A stretch of DNA of 64,000 bases, taken from Siphonobacter sp. BAB-5405 (GTDB lineage Bacteria > Bacteroidota > Bacteroidia > Cytophagales > Spirosomataceae). The stretch lies in the NCBI RefSeq assembly GCF_002872335.1, contig NZ_NJAG01000010.1:1-64000 (forward strand). Direction: 5' to 3'. Under the pieces are notes generated by a model. It did no database searches, was not told where the DNA came from, and was given only the letters and a program-made list of their open reading frames with translations. The stretch's first letter is position 1. Every line of letters starts with the position of its first letter. Made by a program: the position numbers and the translations under genes. Shown here piece after piece: positions 1 to 9,091 of this stretch.

Positions 1-12
1 ATGTTTTTTCAT
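1..12 (-). CDS. Start of a gene leaving the window, probably the SusD partner
   Basis: An ATG on the minus strand at position 12 opens a frame reading Met-Lys-Lys-His before the window ends. It lies 32 bases after the stop of the SusC-like receptor, on the same strand. Met-Lys-Lys is a usual opening of an exported lipoprotein, and SusD genes usually follow SusC directly. Only four codons are visible, so the identity is inferred from position alone. Confidence 0.35.
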
Positions 13-44
13 TGAATTGAATGTTAAATATTCCTTCCACAGCA

Positions 45-3000
45 TTAGAATCCAATTTGTAAACCAACCGTAAGCGTCTTGGCTTGTGGTGCTGAATAGA
101 AATCCTGTCCTGCTGCAATGTTTCCTGAAACAGCATCGGTACTAACTTCAGGATCCCAGCCCGTGTACTTGGTAAAGGTCAGTAGGTTTTGGGCCAGGAA
201 GTACACGCGGAGTCGATCTACCTTTAAACGGTTCAGTACAGGTTTAGGAATCGTATAACCGAAAGAGATATTACGTAAACGAACGTAAGAGGCATCCGAC
301 AAATAGCGACTGGAGACCGCGGTACCATTCGATCCACCCAACCGGGGTTCCGGCGTTGAGGCATTGGGGTTTTCGGGAGTCCAGTAATCCAGTTCAGAAG
401 CCAGGTGATTGTCGAAATAGTCACCAGAAGCTCTTTCAAACTTACCACCGGCCATATACACTTTATTACCAAACTGCCCATTAAACAGGATGCTCAGGTC
501 GAAACCAGCGTAGGAGAAAGTGTTGGTGATCCCTCCAAACCATGTGGGTAGGGGGCTTCCCATGAACACCCGCTGAGCCTCGTCAGGATCATTGGTTGTC
601 GTACGGTCGCCTTCCGTATCATTTCGGTAGTACAGGGCATCTCCATTCGTTTTGTCTACACCCGCGTATTCAATCATGTAGAAAGCACCCAGGGGCTGAC
701 CAGGATACGCTCGGTTAACCTGATCAAAACCACCTGTGATGGGGACAGGCTCGCCCGAAGGAGTCTTATCAATTTCGACTACCCGGTTTTTGTTGTTTGA
801 AACGTTTAGGCTGGTGCTCCATTTAAAGGCTCCGATCAGGTTTTGGCTATTCAAAGTAAATTCGAAGCCTTTGTTCTGCATCTTTCCGATGTTTCTCAGC
901 TGAGTCGTAAATCCTGCCGTTCCGGGAACGTTCACGGAAAGTAACAAGTCATTCGTATTTTTAACGTAGTAATCAATCTCTCCATTGATCCGGTTATTCA
1001 GGATTCCGTAATCAAGGCCAATATCCGTTTGGGTAGTCGTTTCCCATTTCAAATCCTGGTTCCGCAACTGACTCGGCGACTGACCAGCTACACCCGCGTA
1101 ACCCGAAGAAGACCAGAGGCCCAAGGCAGGGAAGTTGGTGATTTCAGCATTACCGGTTAAACCGTAGCTAGCTCTCAGCTTCAGGAAGCTTAACACTTTT
1201 GCCTCCTGCAAAAACTTCTCTTCACTAAGAATCCATCCGCCAGAAACAGCAGGGAAGAAACCGTATTTGGAATCGTTACCAAACCGGCTTGATCCGTCTA
1301 CCCGACCGCTTAAGCCTACTAAGTATTTGTCAGCAAATTTATAGTTGGCACGCAGGAAATAGGAAAGAAACGCAAACCGGCTACGCGTCGAAGAACCTCC
1401 GGTGATGTCGGCAGCCGAAGCAATAAACCGGTATGCATCCGAGGGGAACTGCTGTCCTTCCACAAAGTTCTCGTCAATCCGGGTTTCCTGATACGACATA
1501 CCAAGCGTAGCCGTGATGGAATGAACGTCGCCAATTGCTTTGTTGAAGCTAAAGTAGTTATTGGTGTTATAGTTCATGACCTGCGAGTAACGACTTTCAC
1601 CCAAACCATTGGCGGCACCCGATACGTTACGAACCGTTTGCGTACCGTAATAGGTGTTTTCGTTCTGGTTTAACAGATCAACCCCTAATTCAGAGCGGAA
1701 ACTAAGCCATTTGGTGAAATCTACCTGACCGTATACATTGCTGATATTACGGAAAACTAACGTCTTGTAATCCGAATATTTAGCAGAAACGAAGGGGTTA
1801 TAGTAAATAGGGAAGTTAGCCGAAACTCCGGGAGGTGTACCTGAAGTCAATCCAGTTCGGGGATCAATCAAGGGAGTAATGGGCGGAATCGCTACGGCCT
1901 GCATGGGTGTGGAGAACGCGTTATCGTTAGAAACGCGGTTCTGCAGGGTACGGGCCAAGCTCATATTCATTCCGATCGAAAGCCAGTTGTTGGCCTTATG
2001 ATCCAGATTAACCCGACCGGTATAACGTTCCAGGGAGTTTTTAATAAGAATCCCTTTCTGATCCAGGTATTGACCCGAGATGTAGAATTTCGTCTTTTCA
2101 TTACCCCCGGAAATGTTCAAATCCGTTTGACTGAAGGGAGCATCCTGAAAAGCAGCTTTTTGCCAATCATAGGTAGTTGAATCAGGACGCGTCCCGGCAA
2201 CTGAACGATTGATAATGTTAGTGAGCGAGGTAGTCGAGTTTGTGTTCGCCGCAGCTACTCTAAAATAAGACAACCATTCTTGGGCGGTCATGTAATCACG
2301 AAGGTTAGTCGGCTTACTGGAGCCGTATTGGAAACCTACGTTAACGTTCGTCTTACCTGCTTTTCCGCGTTTGGTCGTAATCAGTACCACGCCATTCGCG
2401 GCACGAGCTCCGTAAATGGCTCCAGCCGAAGCATCCTTGAGAATTTCCAGGGACTCAATATCCTGCGGGTTCAAATCGGCAATGGGGTTGGTAGGAGCCG
2501 TATTATTCGAAAGGTTTTGCGTGTTAATGGGCACCCCATCAACTACGTACAAAGGCTGGCTCGAGGCAGAAATCGATGAAGTACCCCGAACACGTACCGA
2601 AATACCCTGTCCTAACTTACCATTACCCTGGGTGATTTGTACACCGGCTGCATTTCCCTGCAGGGCCGCTTCAAAAGAGGGGTTCGGGATATTTTCAAGT
2701 TTTTTAGAATCAACCTTGGCAATATTTCCCGTCACGTCTCGCTTGATCTGCGAGCCGAAACCCGTTACTACGACTTCGGTAAGTTCGCGGCTATTGGAGC
2801 CCAGCTGTACATCAATCTGGGTCTGGTTACCCACGGCAATTTCCTGGGTAATCATGCCGATAAAACTGAAAACCAAAGTAGAATTATCCGGGACGGAAAG
2901 CCGGTACGTACCCGTGGCGTCGGTGTTAACGCCGCGGCTGGTTCCTTTGGCCTGAACGCTTACGCCAACTAAAGGGGTTCCGTCTTCTGAGGAGGTGACT

Positions 3001-3089
3001 TTTCCCGTCACGACTCTGTCCTGGGCAATTGTACTATAGCCGCTCAACAGTGCTCCGACCAGGAAACATAGATGTAACAGTCTTCTCAT
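45..3089 (-). CDS. SusC/RagA family TonB-linked outer-membrane receptor
   Basis: Large outer-membrane channel of 1014 residues that imports oligomers with a SusD-type lid lipoprotein, energised by TonB. Visible in order: a signal peptide (about residues 1-22, ending STIAQ), a carboxypeptidase-D-like regulatory domain (about 25-95, starting VTGKVTSSEDGTPL), a TonB-box-like segment with EVVVTGFGS, the plug domain (about 115-240, with the QPLYVVDGVPI and IYGARAANGVVLITTK motifs typical of SusC), then a long beta-barrel ending in a C-terminal hydrophobic/aromatic residue (IGF). The length is normal for the family. Substrate cannot be told from sequence. A -7 box 32 bases upstream of the ATG and a probable SusD start just downstream suggest that this is the first gene of a Sus-type operon continuing off the left edge. 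Confidence 0.93.
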   Translation of the reverse strand: MRRLLHLCFLVGALLSGYSTIAQDRVVTGKVTSSEDGTPLVGVSVQAKGTSRGVNTDATGTYRLSVPDNSTLVFSFIGMITQEIAVGNQTQIDVQLGSNSRELTEVVVTGFGSQIKRDVTGNIAKVDSKKLENIPNPSFEAALQGNAAGVQITQGNGKLGQGISVRVRGTSSISASSQPLYVVDGVPINTQNLSNNTAPTNPIADLNPQDIESLEILKDASAGAIYGARAANGVVLITTKRGKAGKTNVNVGFQYGSSKPTNLRDYMTAQEWLSYFRVAAANTNSTTSLTNIINRSVAGTRPDSTTYDWQKAAFQDAPFSQTDLNISGGNEKTKFYISGQYLDQKGILIKNSLERYTGRVNLDHKANNWLSIGMNMSLARTLQNRVSNDNAFSTPMQAVAIPPITPLIDPRTGLTSGTPPGVSANFPIYYNPFVSAKYSDYKTLVFRNISNVYGQVDFTKWLSFRSELGVDLLNQNENTYYGTQTVRNVSGAANGLGESRYSQVMNYNTNNYFSFNKAIGDVHSITATLGMSYQETRIDENFVEGQQFPSDAYRFIASAADITGGSSTRSRFAFLSYFLRANYKFADKYLVGLSGRVDGSSRFGNDSKYGFFPAVSGGWILSEEKFLQEAKVLSFLKLRASYGLTGNAEITNFPALGLWSSSGYAGVAGQSPSQLRNQDLKWETTTQTDIGLDYGILNNRINGEIDYYVKNTNDLLLSVNVPGTAGFTTQLRNIGKMQNKGFEFTLNSQNLIGAFKWSTSLNVSNNKNRVVEIDKTPSGEPVPITGGFDQVNRAYPGQPLGAFYMIEYAGVDKTNGDALYYRNDTEGDRTTTNDPDEAQRVFMGSPLPTWFGGITNTFSYAGFDLSILFNGQFGNKVYMAGGKFERASGDYFDNHLASELDYWTPENPNASTPEPRLGGSNGTAVSSRYLSDASYVRLRNISFGYTIPKPVLNRLKVDRLRVYFLAQNLLTFTKYTGWDPEVSTDAVSGNIAAGQDFYSAPQAKTLTVGLQIGF

Positions 3090-3120
3090 TATGGTTAAGA
3101 ATTAGAATTGAAAATTCTTA

Positions 3121-3128
3121 CAAAAGTA
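3121..3128 (-). promoter_or_regulatory. Bacteroidota -7 promoter box for the SusC gene
   Basis: Minus strand reads TACTTTTG, an exact match to the TAnnTTTG element. The transcript would begin near 3114 and leave a short ~25-base leader. I see no good -33 TTG at the usual distance. The surrounding gap (3090-3566) is AT-rich with poly-A/T runs; apart from this box and the one at 3512 nothing else is evident in it. Confidence 0.45.
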
Positions 3129-3511
3129 TAAACAAATTCAAAAAAAGCCTGAGTTTGTATACAGATATAAATTTTAGAATAATGAAGGATAACTTCTTTA
3201 CAGTACTACTAAAATCTTCTATTTATAATTAAAAATTAAATATTTTATTTGGATAATGCAATGATTTTCAAAAATGATAATTATTGTAATAGTTATATTT
3301 TGGAGGGTGGATACGGGAGGTAGATAAATATACTTAAGCAGCAAACTTTTCTTGTACGATTCTAAGATGTAAGTTTCGCAAATCCTAACGCCTTTCCTGA
3401 AAAATTAATTCAGTGACTAACTTACCTCTCTGAATGAAAAATTACGCTTCTGCCTGGGACGAAATCCAGAAGGAAGCCTAATGAAAATGCTGACTTCTGG
3501 CGGAAGGTTCG

Positions 3512-3519
3512 TACTTTTG
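3512..3519 (+). promoter_or_regulatory. Bacteroidota -7 promoter box for the ABC-F gene
   Basis: TACTTTTG matches TAnnTTTG exactly and sits 48 bases before the ABC-F start codon. A second, weaker candidate (TATCTTTC near 3551) is even closer to the ATG. The -33 element is not obvious. Confidence 0.45.
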
Positions 3520-3566
3520 AACCGGACTCGTGGCGGAGCAGAATTTTCGCTATCTTTCTTATTTCT

Positions 3567-5504
3567 ATGCTTTCCATCAATAACTTAAGTTTCTACTTCG
3601 GCAGTCGGGCATTATACGACGAGGCCTCTCTTCATATTAAACCCAAAGATCGCATCGGACTGATCGGGGCCAATGGTACGGGTAAATCCACGCTCTTGCG
3701 GCTCGTCGTAGGTGAGTATACGCCCGACGGGGGGACCATTTCCAAATCCGGCGATTGTTCCATTGGCTTTCTCAACCAGGATTTGTTAAGCTACGAATCG
3801 AGTGAGTCAATTCTGAACGTAGCTATGCAGGCCTTCGAGCGGGAAATGGTGCTCCAGAAAAAGATCGACGAAGTGCTCCACGAAATGGAGACGAATTACC
3901 GGGATGAGCTCGTCGATAAGCTGGCTAAGTATCAGGAAGAGTTCGAAGCTCTGGATGGGTATACGATTCAGGCCAAAGCTGAAGAAATCCTCGAAGGTCT
4001 GGGCTTCAAAACCGAAGAGTTACAGGTGCCGCTCCAACGCTTCTCCGGGGGCTGGCGGATGCGGGTAATGCTGGCAAAACTGCTTTTGCAAAAACCCAGC
4101 TTACTGCTGTTGGATGAACCCACCAACCACTTGGACTTACCCAGTATCGAATGGGTGGAAAATTACGTGCGTAACTACGAGGGAGCGGTCATGATTGTCT
4201 CGCACGACCGCTATTTCCTCGACAATTGCGTCAATATCATTGTAGAGGTATCGGGAGGGAAGCTCAATTATTACCCCGGTAACTATTCGTTTTATATCGA
4301 AGAAAAAACACTGCGAAACGAAATCCAGCGGGGAGCGTACGAAAACCAGCAGGCCAAAATTCGCCAGACCGAACGCTTCATCGAACGCTTTAAAGCCAAA
4401 GCCAGTAAAGCTCGTCAGGTACAAAGCCGCGTGAAATCGCTGGAAAAACTGGATTTCGTGGATGAGGTTATCGACGATACCGCTCGGGTAAACTTCAAAT
4501 TTACGCTGGCTACTCAGCCCGGGAAAAATATCTTCCAGCTCGAAGATGTTTCGAAGGCGTACGGTGAAAAACGTATTCTTACTCATACGGACGCGTACCT
4601 GGGGCGGGGTGATAAAGTCGCTCTGATCGGGGCCAACGGTAAAGGAAAATCGACGCTGCTGCGGATCATCGCCGGTACGGAATCCATTGAAGGAAAACGG
4701 CAGATCGGTCATAACGTGGCTTTCGCTTTCTACGCTCAGCACCAGCTGGAAGCGTTGAACATCGAGAATACGCTCATCGACGAATTACGGGAAATGGGTA
4801 CGGACAAAACGGAAGCTCAGTTACGGGGCATTCTGGGTTGTTTTCTGTTTTCCAGCGACGACGTATTCAAGAAAATTAAAGTATTGTCAGGGGGTGAAAA
4901 ATCGCGGGTAGCCTTAGCGAAAATGCTACTTTCGGAAGCTAACTTCCTGCTTCTGGATGAGCCGACCAACCACCTGGACATGATCTCAGTGAATATTCTG
5001 ATCCAAGCCCTGCAACAGTACGAAGGAACCTACGTGATTGTCTCGCACGACCGGTATTTCGTGTCGGAAGTAGCCAATAAAATCTGGTACATCGAAGACG
5101 AGCAGATCAAGGAATACCCTGGTACCTACGATGAGTATGTACTCTGGCAGCAGGAACGCGAGGCCATCCGCAAAGAGTCGGGTGCCGCCCGTACCGAAAA
5201 GCCAGTCGAAGTAAAGGTGGCGAAACCGCAACCGACGGTATCGGATACGGAGCGGAAACAGTCCCAGCAAAAACTCAAAAAGTTACAGCAGCAAGTGGAA
5301 GAGCTGGAAAGTCAGGTTAGTAAGCTTGAAAAGCAGAAAGCGGATACCGAAGCTCAGTTGGCTGATCCGGATATTTATCAAAATACGGTTAAGTTCAATG
5401 AGGTTCAGAAAGCATACGACCGGGTGAAACAGCAGCTATCGCAAGCTAACGACGCCTGGGAGTCGGCGATGATGGAAGTAGAATCCCTGGAAAAGCTGGC
5501 ATAA
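3567..5504 (+). CDS. ABC-F family ATPase (ribosome-associated)
   Basis: A 645-residue soluble protein with two ABC ATPase domains and no membrane segment, the layout of ABC-F translation factors (EttA, Uup and YheS group) that bind the ribosomal E site. First Walker A GANGTGKST at about residues 34-42, first signature FSGGWRMR near 160, and Walker B LLLLDEPTNHLD just after. A basic helical linker (about 245-320, ERFIERFKAKASKARQVQSR) corresponds to the P-site tRNA interaction motif. Second Walker A GANGKGKST near 355 and signature LSGGEKSR near 440. The C-terminal ~90 residues are a Gln/Glu/Lys-rich coiled coil (KLQQQVEELESQV), as in Uup/YheS. Its own terminator follows at once. Which ABC-F subgroup, and whether it gives antibiotic protection, cannot be told here; a housekeeping role is more likely. 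Confidence 0.92.
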   Translation: MLSINNLSFYFGSRALYDEASLHIKPKDRIGLIGANGTGKSTLLRLVVGEYTPDGGTISKSGDCSIGFLNQDLLSYESSESILNVAMQAFEREMVLQKKIDEVLHEMETNYRDELVDKLAKYQEEFEALDGYTIQAKAEEILEGLGFKTEELQVPLQRFSGGWRMRVMLAKLLLQKPSLLLLDEPTNHLDLPSIEWVENYVRNYEGAVMIVSHDRYFLDNCVNIIVEVSGGKLNYYPGNYSFYIEEKTLRNEIQRGAYENQQAKIRQTERFIERFKAKASKARQVQSRVKSLEKLDFVDEVIDDTARVNFKFTLATQPGKNIFQLEDVSKAYGEKRILTHTDAYLGRGDKVALIGANGKGKSTLLRIIAGTESIEGKRQIGHNVAFAFYAQHQLEALNIENTLIDELREMGTDKTEAQLRGILGCFLFSSDDVFKKIKVLSGGEKSRVALAKMLLSEANFLLLDEPTNHLDMISVNILIQALQQYEGTYVIVSHDRYFVSEVANKIWYIEDEQIKEYPGTYDEYVLWQQEREAIRKESGAARTEKPVEVKVAKPQPTVSDTERKQSQQKLKKLQQQVEELESQVSKLEKQKADTEAQLADPDIYQNTVKFNEVQKAYDRVKQQLSQANDAWESAMMEVESLEKLA

Positions 5505-5525
5505 TCCTGCATATTCATAAGAAAT

Positions 5526-5590
5526 GCTGAGGATTCGGGTTTTAGCGGAGATACTTTGATCCACTAAAATGCGAGTCCTCAGCGTTTTTT
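5526..5590 (+). terminator. Intrinsic terminator after the ABC-F gene
   Basis: Stem arms 5526-5537 (GCTGAGGATTCG) and 5572-5583 pair over 12 positions with one wobble, followed by G and six T at 5585-5590. The loop is long (34 bases). The second arm covers position 5569, so an upstream ATG there for the next gene is unlikely to be the real start. Confidence 0.6.
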
Positions 5591-5598
5591 ATATCCTT

Positions 5599-6906
5599 AT
5601 GAAGCGAAAATCCTTTATGAAAGTGCTAACCTCATTTGTACTGGCAATCGGCCTTATTTTTCTGGTAAACCAATTGATTGCCCAGGCCCTGGAAAATAGT
5701 CGGCGGGAAGGACCGCTCCGCTACGAAGATTTTATCTACGATGCCTCCGTCAAAACGCCCTTGCTCTTTGCTACGGGTGCTGTAGTTAGCAACGACGTGC
5801 TGCAACCACCCGTACTGGACCTGAATCAGGGAGGAACCATGCGGCTGGAATTTGACTGGCTGGGCAAGGATCAACCACAGTTTCGGGCCAAGATTTTGCA
5901 TTGCAATGCCAACTGGCAGCCTTCGGCCCTGAACGACGTCGAGTTTTTACCCGATTTCAATGAATTTCCAATCTACGACGTCAGAGTAGCCCAGGGTACC
6001 AAAGTAGGTTACGCTCATTTCTGGCTGGATTTGCCCCGGGTAAAAGTGAGTGGGAATTACGTATTGGTAGTATACAAGGGTCGGCGGGAAAGTGATGTTG
6101 TATTCACGCGGCGATTCATGGCGTTCGATCAGAAGGTAAGTGTTGGGGGACGCGTCAGTTTTTCGCAGGATATTCCGCGTCGCAATACGCATCAGCAGGT
6201 TGATTTTGCCCTGAAGTATGGGAATTATCCCATTCTGAATCCCAAGCAGGACGTGTATATTGTGATTCGTCAGAACTACCGCTGGGATCGTACCGTGGTG
6301 GGATTGAAGCCGTATATGGTTCAGGAGTTTGACCGCACACTGGAGTACCGGTTCTTCAATAATGAAAACCTGTTTCCGGGAAGCAATGAGTTTCGGGTGT
6401 TTGACATTCGGAGCCGGCAGGTGAAGGGCATCAACGTAGCCCGACTGGATTTCAATCCCAATTTCAATGCGGCGTTTCTCTTTCCGGACGATGGACAGGC
6501 CGGAAAGTCGTATTTGCAGCAAAATGATCTCGACGGACTATTTGCCGTTTCCACACGGGATGACTTTGGCGATCCGGATTATTTCCCCGTCACGTTTACC
6601 CTGCGTTCAGCCGAGCGGGAAGATGGGAAGATACCGTACGTGGTGGGAGGATTTAATTTTTTCGAACTTTCGAAAGACAATCAGATGCACTACGAACCTT
6701 CGGCACAGGCATATCAGGCTACGATTTTGTTGAAACAAGGCGTTTACAACTACATGTACGCCGTGCCTGATGGAAATAAAGCGAATGAAGTACCCATTGA
6801 AGGGACGCATTCCATGACGCAGAACACGTACGAAATCTTCGTTTACCACCGCTCACCCGGCAGTCGGGCCGATCAGCTGATTGGCTATCAGGTGATTCAT
6901 AATTAA
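5599..6906 (+). CDS. Type IX secretion system plug protein (DUF5103 family)
   Basis: Member of the DUF5103 family. Proteins of this family were described as the 'Plug' that closes the periplasmic side of the SprA (Sov) translocon of the T9SS. The protein is 435 residues from this ATG, with signal peptide MKRKSFMKVLTSFVLAIGLIFLVNQLIAQA. The family's conserved features are visible: the DFIYDASVKTPLLF opening, FDWLGKDQPQFRAKILHCNANWQPS, the EFPIYDVRVAQGTKVGYAHFWLDLP block, and the late GGFNFFELSKDNQMHYEP segment. An in-frame ATG at 5569 exists but lies inside the upstream terminator stem; 5599 or 5617 fit the signal peptide better. It sits alone, convergent with ychF. Its presence implies a full T9SS elsewhere in the genome, consistent with the T9SS cargo at 37.2-38.7 kb. 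Confidence 0.88.
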   Translation: MKRKSFMKVLTSFVLAIGLIFLVNQLIAQALENSRREGPLRYEDFIYDASVKTPLLFATGAVVSNDVLQPPVLDLNQGGTMRLEFDWLGKDQPQFRAKILHCNANWQPSALNDVEFLPDFNEFPIYDVRVAQGTKVGYAHFWLDLPRVKVSGNYVLVVYKGRRESDVVFTRRFMAFDQKVSVGGRVSFSQDIPRRNTHQQVDFALKYGNYPILNPKQDVYIVIRQNYRWDRTVVGLKPYMVQEFDRTLEYRFFNNENLFPGSNEFRVFDIRSRQVKGINVARLDFNPNFNAAFLFPDDGQAGKSYLQQNDLDGLFAVSTRDDFGDPDYFPVTFTLRSAEREDGKIPYVVGGFNFFELSKDNQMHYEPSAQAYQATILLKQGVYNYMYAVPDGNKANEVPIEGTHSMTQNTYEIFVYHRSPGSRADQLIGYQVIHN

Positions 6907-6926
6907 AAGAAAACTTGTTACTTATA

Positions 6927-6958
6927 AAAAGAGGGAGCTTCACGAAGCTCCCTCTTTT
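6927..6958. terminator. Bidirectional terminator between the T9SS plug gene and ychF
   Basis: Perfect 15-bp inverted repeat: arms 6927-6941 (AAAAGAGGGAGCTTC) and 6944-6958, with A and T runs at the ends that give U-tracts in both directions. It lies between two convergent genes. Confidence 0.9.
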
Positions 6959-6982
6959 AGTAAATACTGAATCGGTGAAAAG

Positions 6983-8086
6983 CTACACGTTGAAACGGAA
7001 GTGCATAATGTCACCATCCTGTACTACATATTCTTTTCCTTCGACCGCCATTTTACCAGCATCTTTGATAGCCGCTTCTGACTTATAATGATCGTAATCG
7101 GCCAGTTTGATTACTTCTGCCCGGATGAAACCGCGTTCAAAATCCGAGTGAATGACTCCGGCTGCCTGCGGAGCTTTCCAGCCCCGCTGGATCGTCCAGG
7201 CCCGTACTTCCTTCACACCCGCCGTAAAGTAGGTGATCAGATTTAGCAGCCCGTAAGATGCCTGAATAAGCTGGCTCAGACCAGACTCTTTTAATCCATA
7301 TTCTTCCAGAAACATCTGACGTTCGTCGAGATCTTCGATTTCGGCAATCTGAGCTTCGATAGCCGCACAGATGACGATCACCTGGGCGTTCTCTTCGGCC
7401 ACGGCCGTTTTCAGTTGCTCAACCCACTCGTTCGTACCCTGACTCAGGCTGGCTTCATCCACGTTAGCTACGTAGATGACGGGCTTGATCGTCAGCAGGT
7501 GCAGATCGGCTACGGCTGATTTCTCTTCTTCCGATACCTCAACCGTACGGGCTGATTTACCCTGCTCCAGCGTTTTCTTAAAGCGGTAAAGAATTTCAAC
7601 TTCGGCCTTTGCCTTCGCGTCACCGCTGGCACGGGCAGCTTTCTCAATACGTTGCAGTTTCCGGTCTACGGCCTCCAGATCTTTCAACTGCAATTCGTAA
7701 TCGATGATTTCCTTGTCCGATACCGGATTAACGCGTCCTTCGACGTGAACAATATTATCATCATCGAAGCAGCGAATCACGTGAATGATGGCGTCTACCT
7801 CGCGGATGTTAGCCAGGAATTTATTACCCAGACCGGCTCCCTGACTGGCTCCTTTCACTAAACCAGCAATATCTACGAATTCAATGATTGTAGGAATTAC
7901 TTTCTGCGGGTTAACCAGTTGTTCGAGCGTACGGAGGCGTTCGTCGGGTACTTCCACTACGCCTACGTTGGGTTCGATGGTACAGAACGGATAGTTGGCC
8001 GCCTCGGCCTTGGCACTCGATATCGCACTAAATAACGTAGACTTTCCGACGTTCGGCAAGCCCACGATTCCACATTGCAAACCCAT
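6983..8086 (-). CDS. ychF: Redox-regulated ATPase YchF (Obg-family)
   Basis: Universal Obg-family P-loop protein that prefers ATP over GTP, binds the ribosome and is linked to oxidative-stress control. The 367-residue length is typical. G1 motif GLPNVGKST at residues 8-16; switch-II DIAGLVKGAS; NVDE in place of the usual NKxD, the change that gives ATP specificity in this family. A helical region follows (about 125-200), then a C-terminal TGS domain ending VVQDGDIMHFRFNV. A TAnnTTTG box lies about 100 bases upstream. It is convergent with the T9SS plug gene and stands alone. Confidence 0.96.
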   Translation of the reverse strand: MGLQCGIVGLPNVGKSTLFSAISSAKAEAANYPFCTIEPNVGVVEVPDERLRTLEQLVNPQKVIPTIIEFVDIAGLVKGASQGAGLGNKFLANIREVDAIIHVIRCFDDDNIVHVEGRVNPVSDKEIIDYELQLKDLEAVDRKLQRIEKAARASGDAKAKAEVEILYRFKKTLEQGKSARTVEVSEEEKSAVADLHLLTIKPVIYVANVDEASLSQGTNEWVEQLKTAVAEENAQVIVICAAIEAQIAEIEDLDERQMFLEEYGLKESGLSQLIQASYGLLNLITYFTAGVKEVRAWTIQRGWKAPQAAGVIHSDFERGFIRAEVIKLADYDHYKSEAAIKDAGKMAVEGKEYVVQDGDIMHFRFNV

Positions 8087-8182
8087 GGGTAAGGAATATA
8101 TTGATTTATAAACTCAGTGATGATACACGCGTAGGAAGGCCGCTACACCACTATTCCCGGCGTTGCTGAACCTTCTCTTCCG

Positions 8183-8190
8183 CAAAGGTA
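8183..8190 (-). promoter_or_regulatory. -7 promoter box for ychF
   Basis: Minus strand TACCTTTG, an exact TAnnTTTG match, giving a leader of about 90 bases. No clear -33 TTG is seen at 17-23 bases. Confidence 0.45.
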
Positions 8191-8207
8191 CGACTATATA
8201 AACGAAA

Positions 8208-8233
8208 AAAGCCTTCGCCAAAGCAAAGGCTTT
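8208..8233 (-). terminator. Terminator after the DUF3276 gene
   Basis: Arms 8208-8215 (AAAGCCTT) and 8226-8233 pair perfectly. On the minus strand the hairpin is followed by a run of T. It sits 67 bases past the stop of the minus-strand gene at 8300. Confidence 0.75.
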
Positions 8234-8299
8234 CTTAAGTTCTTCACAATCAGATAAAACTGTTAGGGGTATCAGTTAATCATAGCAAACAGATTGTGG

Positions 8300-8620
8300 T
8301 TAATCCCATTTCAGGTCGCTGCGGTACTCGTCGTCTTCTTCACGAGCAGCAAACTGCGTGAAATCGAATTCCGGCATCAACTCCGTCTTGACGTGATCTA
8401 CGGCGTTTTTGAGAGCGTCTACAAACTTGTCAAAATCTTCCTTGTACAGGAACATTTTGTGTTTTTCGTACGCAAATCCATCTCCCTGGGGGTAACGACG
8501 ACTTTCAGTAATGGTGATGTAGTAATCGTTGGCACGGGTGGATTTCACGTCGAAGAAGTAAGTCCGCTTCCCAGCCTTTACACGTTTCGAGTAGAGTTCT
8601 TCTCGTTCTTTTTCAGCCAC
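8300..8620 (-). CDS. PUR-alpha-like DNA/RNA-binding protein (DUF3276)
   Basis: A 106-residue soluble protein of the DUF3276 family, which has a PUR-alpha-like fold and is nearly confined to Bacteroidota and spirochaetes. A single PUR repeat is visible: KRTYFFDVKSTRANDYYITITESRR (two pieces, about residues 19-43), then HKMFLYKEDFDKFVDALKNAVDHV, then an acidic tail (REEDDEYRSDLKWD). It probably binds single-stranded nucleic acid; the cellular role is not established. It has its own terminator and no operon partner. The ATG start is preceded by ~470 bases of intergenic DNA. Confidence 0.88.
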   Translation of the reverse strand: MAEKEREELYSKRVKAGKRTYFFDVKSTRANDYYITITESRRYPQGDGFAYEKHKMFLYKEDFDKFVDALKNAVDHVKTELMPEFDFTQFAAREEDDEYRSDLKWD

Positions 8621-8986
8621 AATTTTGGAAGTTTATGGTTTGAGTCGCTGGTAAAAATAGAAAGAAAGCGTTTGGTCGCAAAAAAATCGTAGAAAATAAG
8701 GTAGGTATTTATACAAACCGTATAATCTATGGTTAGAGTCTGGCAGCAGGAAAGGGCAGCTTTTTTAGTCAGAAGGTTAAAAAGAATGATCAAAAACCTT
8801 TTGAACAGGTTTCAGTTTATTCTTCTACCCAGTATTAAATCGGCAGAAGATTTAGTACTTTTTTGTACCGCCCAATATAATAAAAAATAAGTGGATGTCA
8901 ATTTTCAACCTGTGGAATTTATATAACTTTCTGAACAATCTTTTGCCTAAAACGTGGAAAATAGTACCAGTCTCAGAAATTTGTCG

Positions 8987-8994
8987 TACGTTTG
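8987..8994 (+). promoter_or_regulatory. -7 promoter box for the first rlpA gene
   Basis: TACGTTTG matches TAnnTTTG. Start of transcription near 9000 would leave a ~90-base leader before the rlpA ATG. The rest of the gap 8621-9091 is AT-rich, and I see no other feature in it. Confidence 0.45.
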
Positions 8995-9091
8995 TAGCTG
9001 AACTCTACTCAGTTCAAGGCAATTCGCCCGAAGTGCTCCCGCCGCTGCTGAAGCATAACGTTAGTTCTTTGAACCACAAAACGAACTGCCT

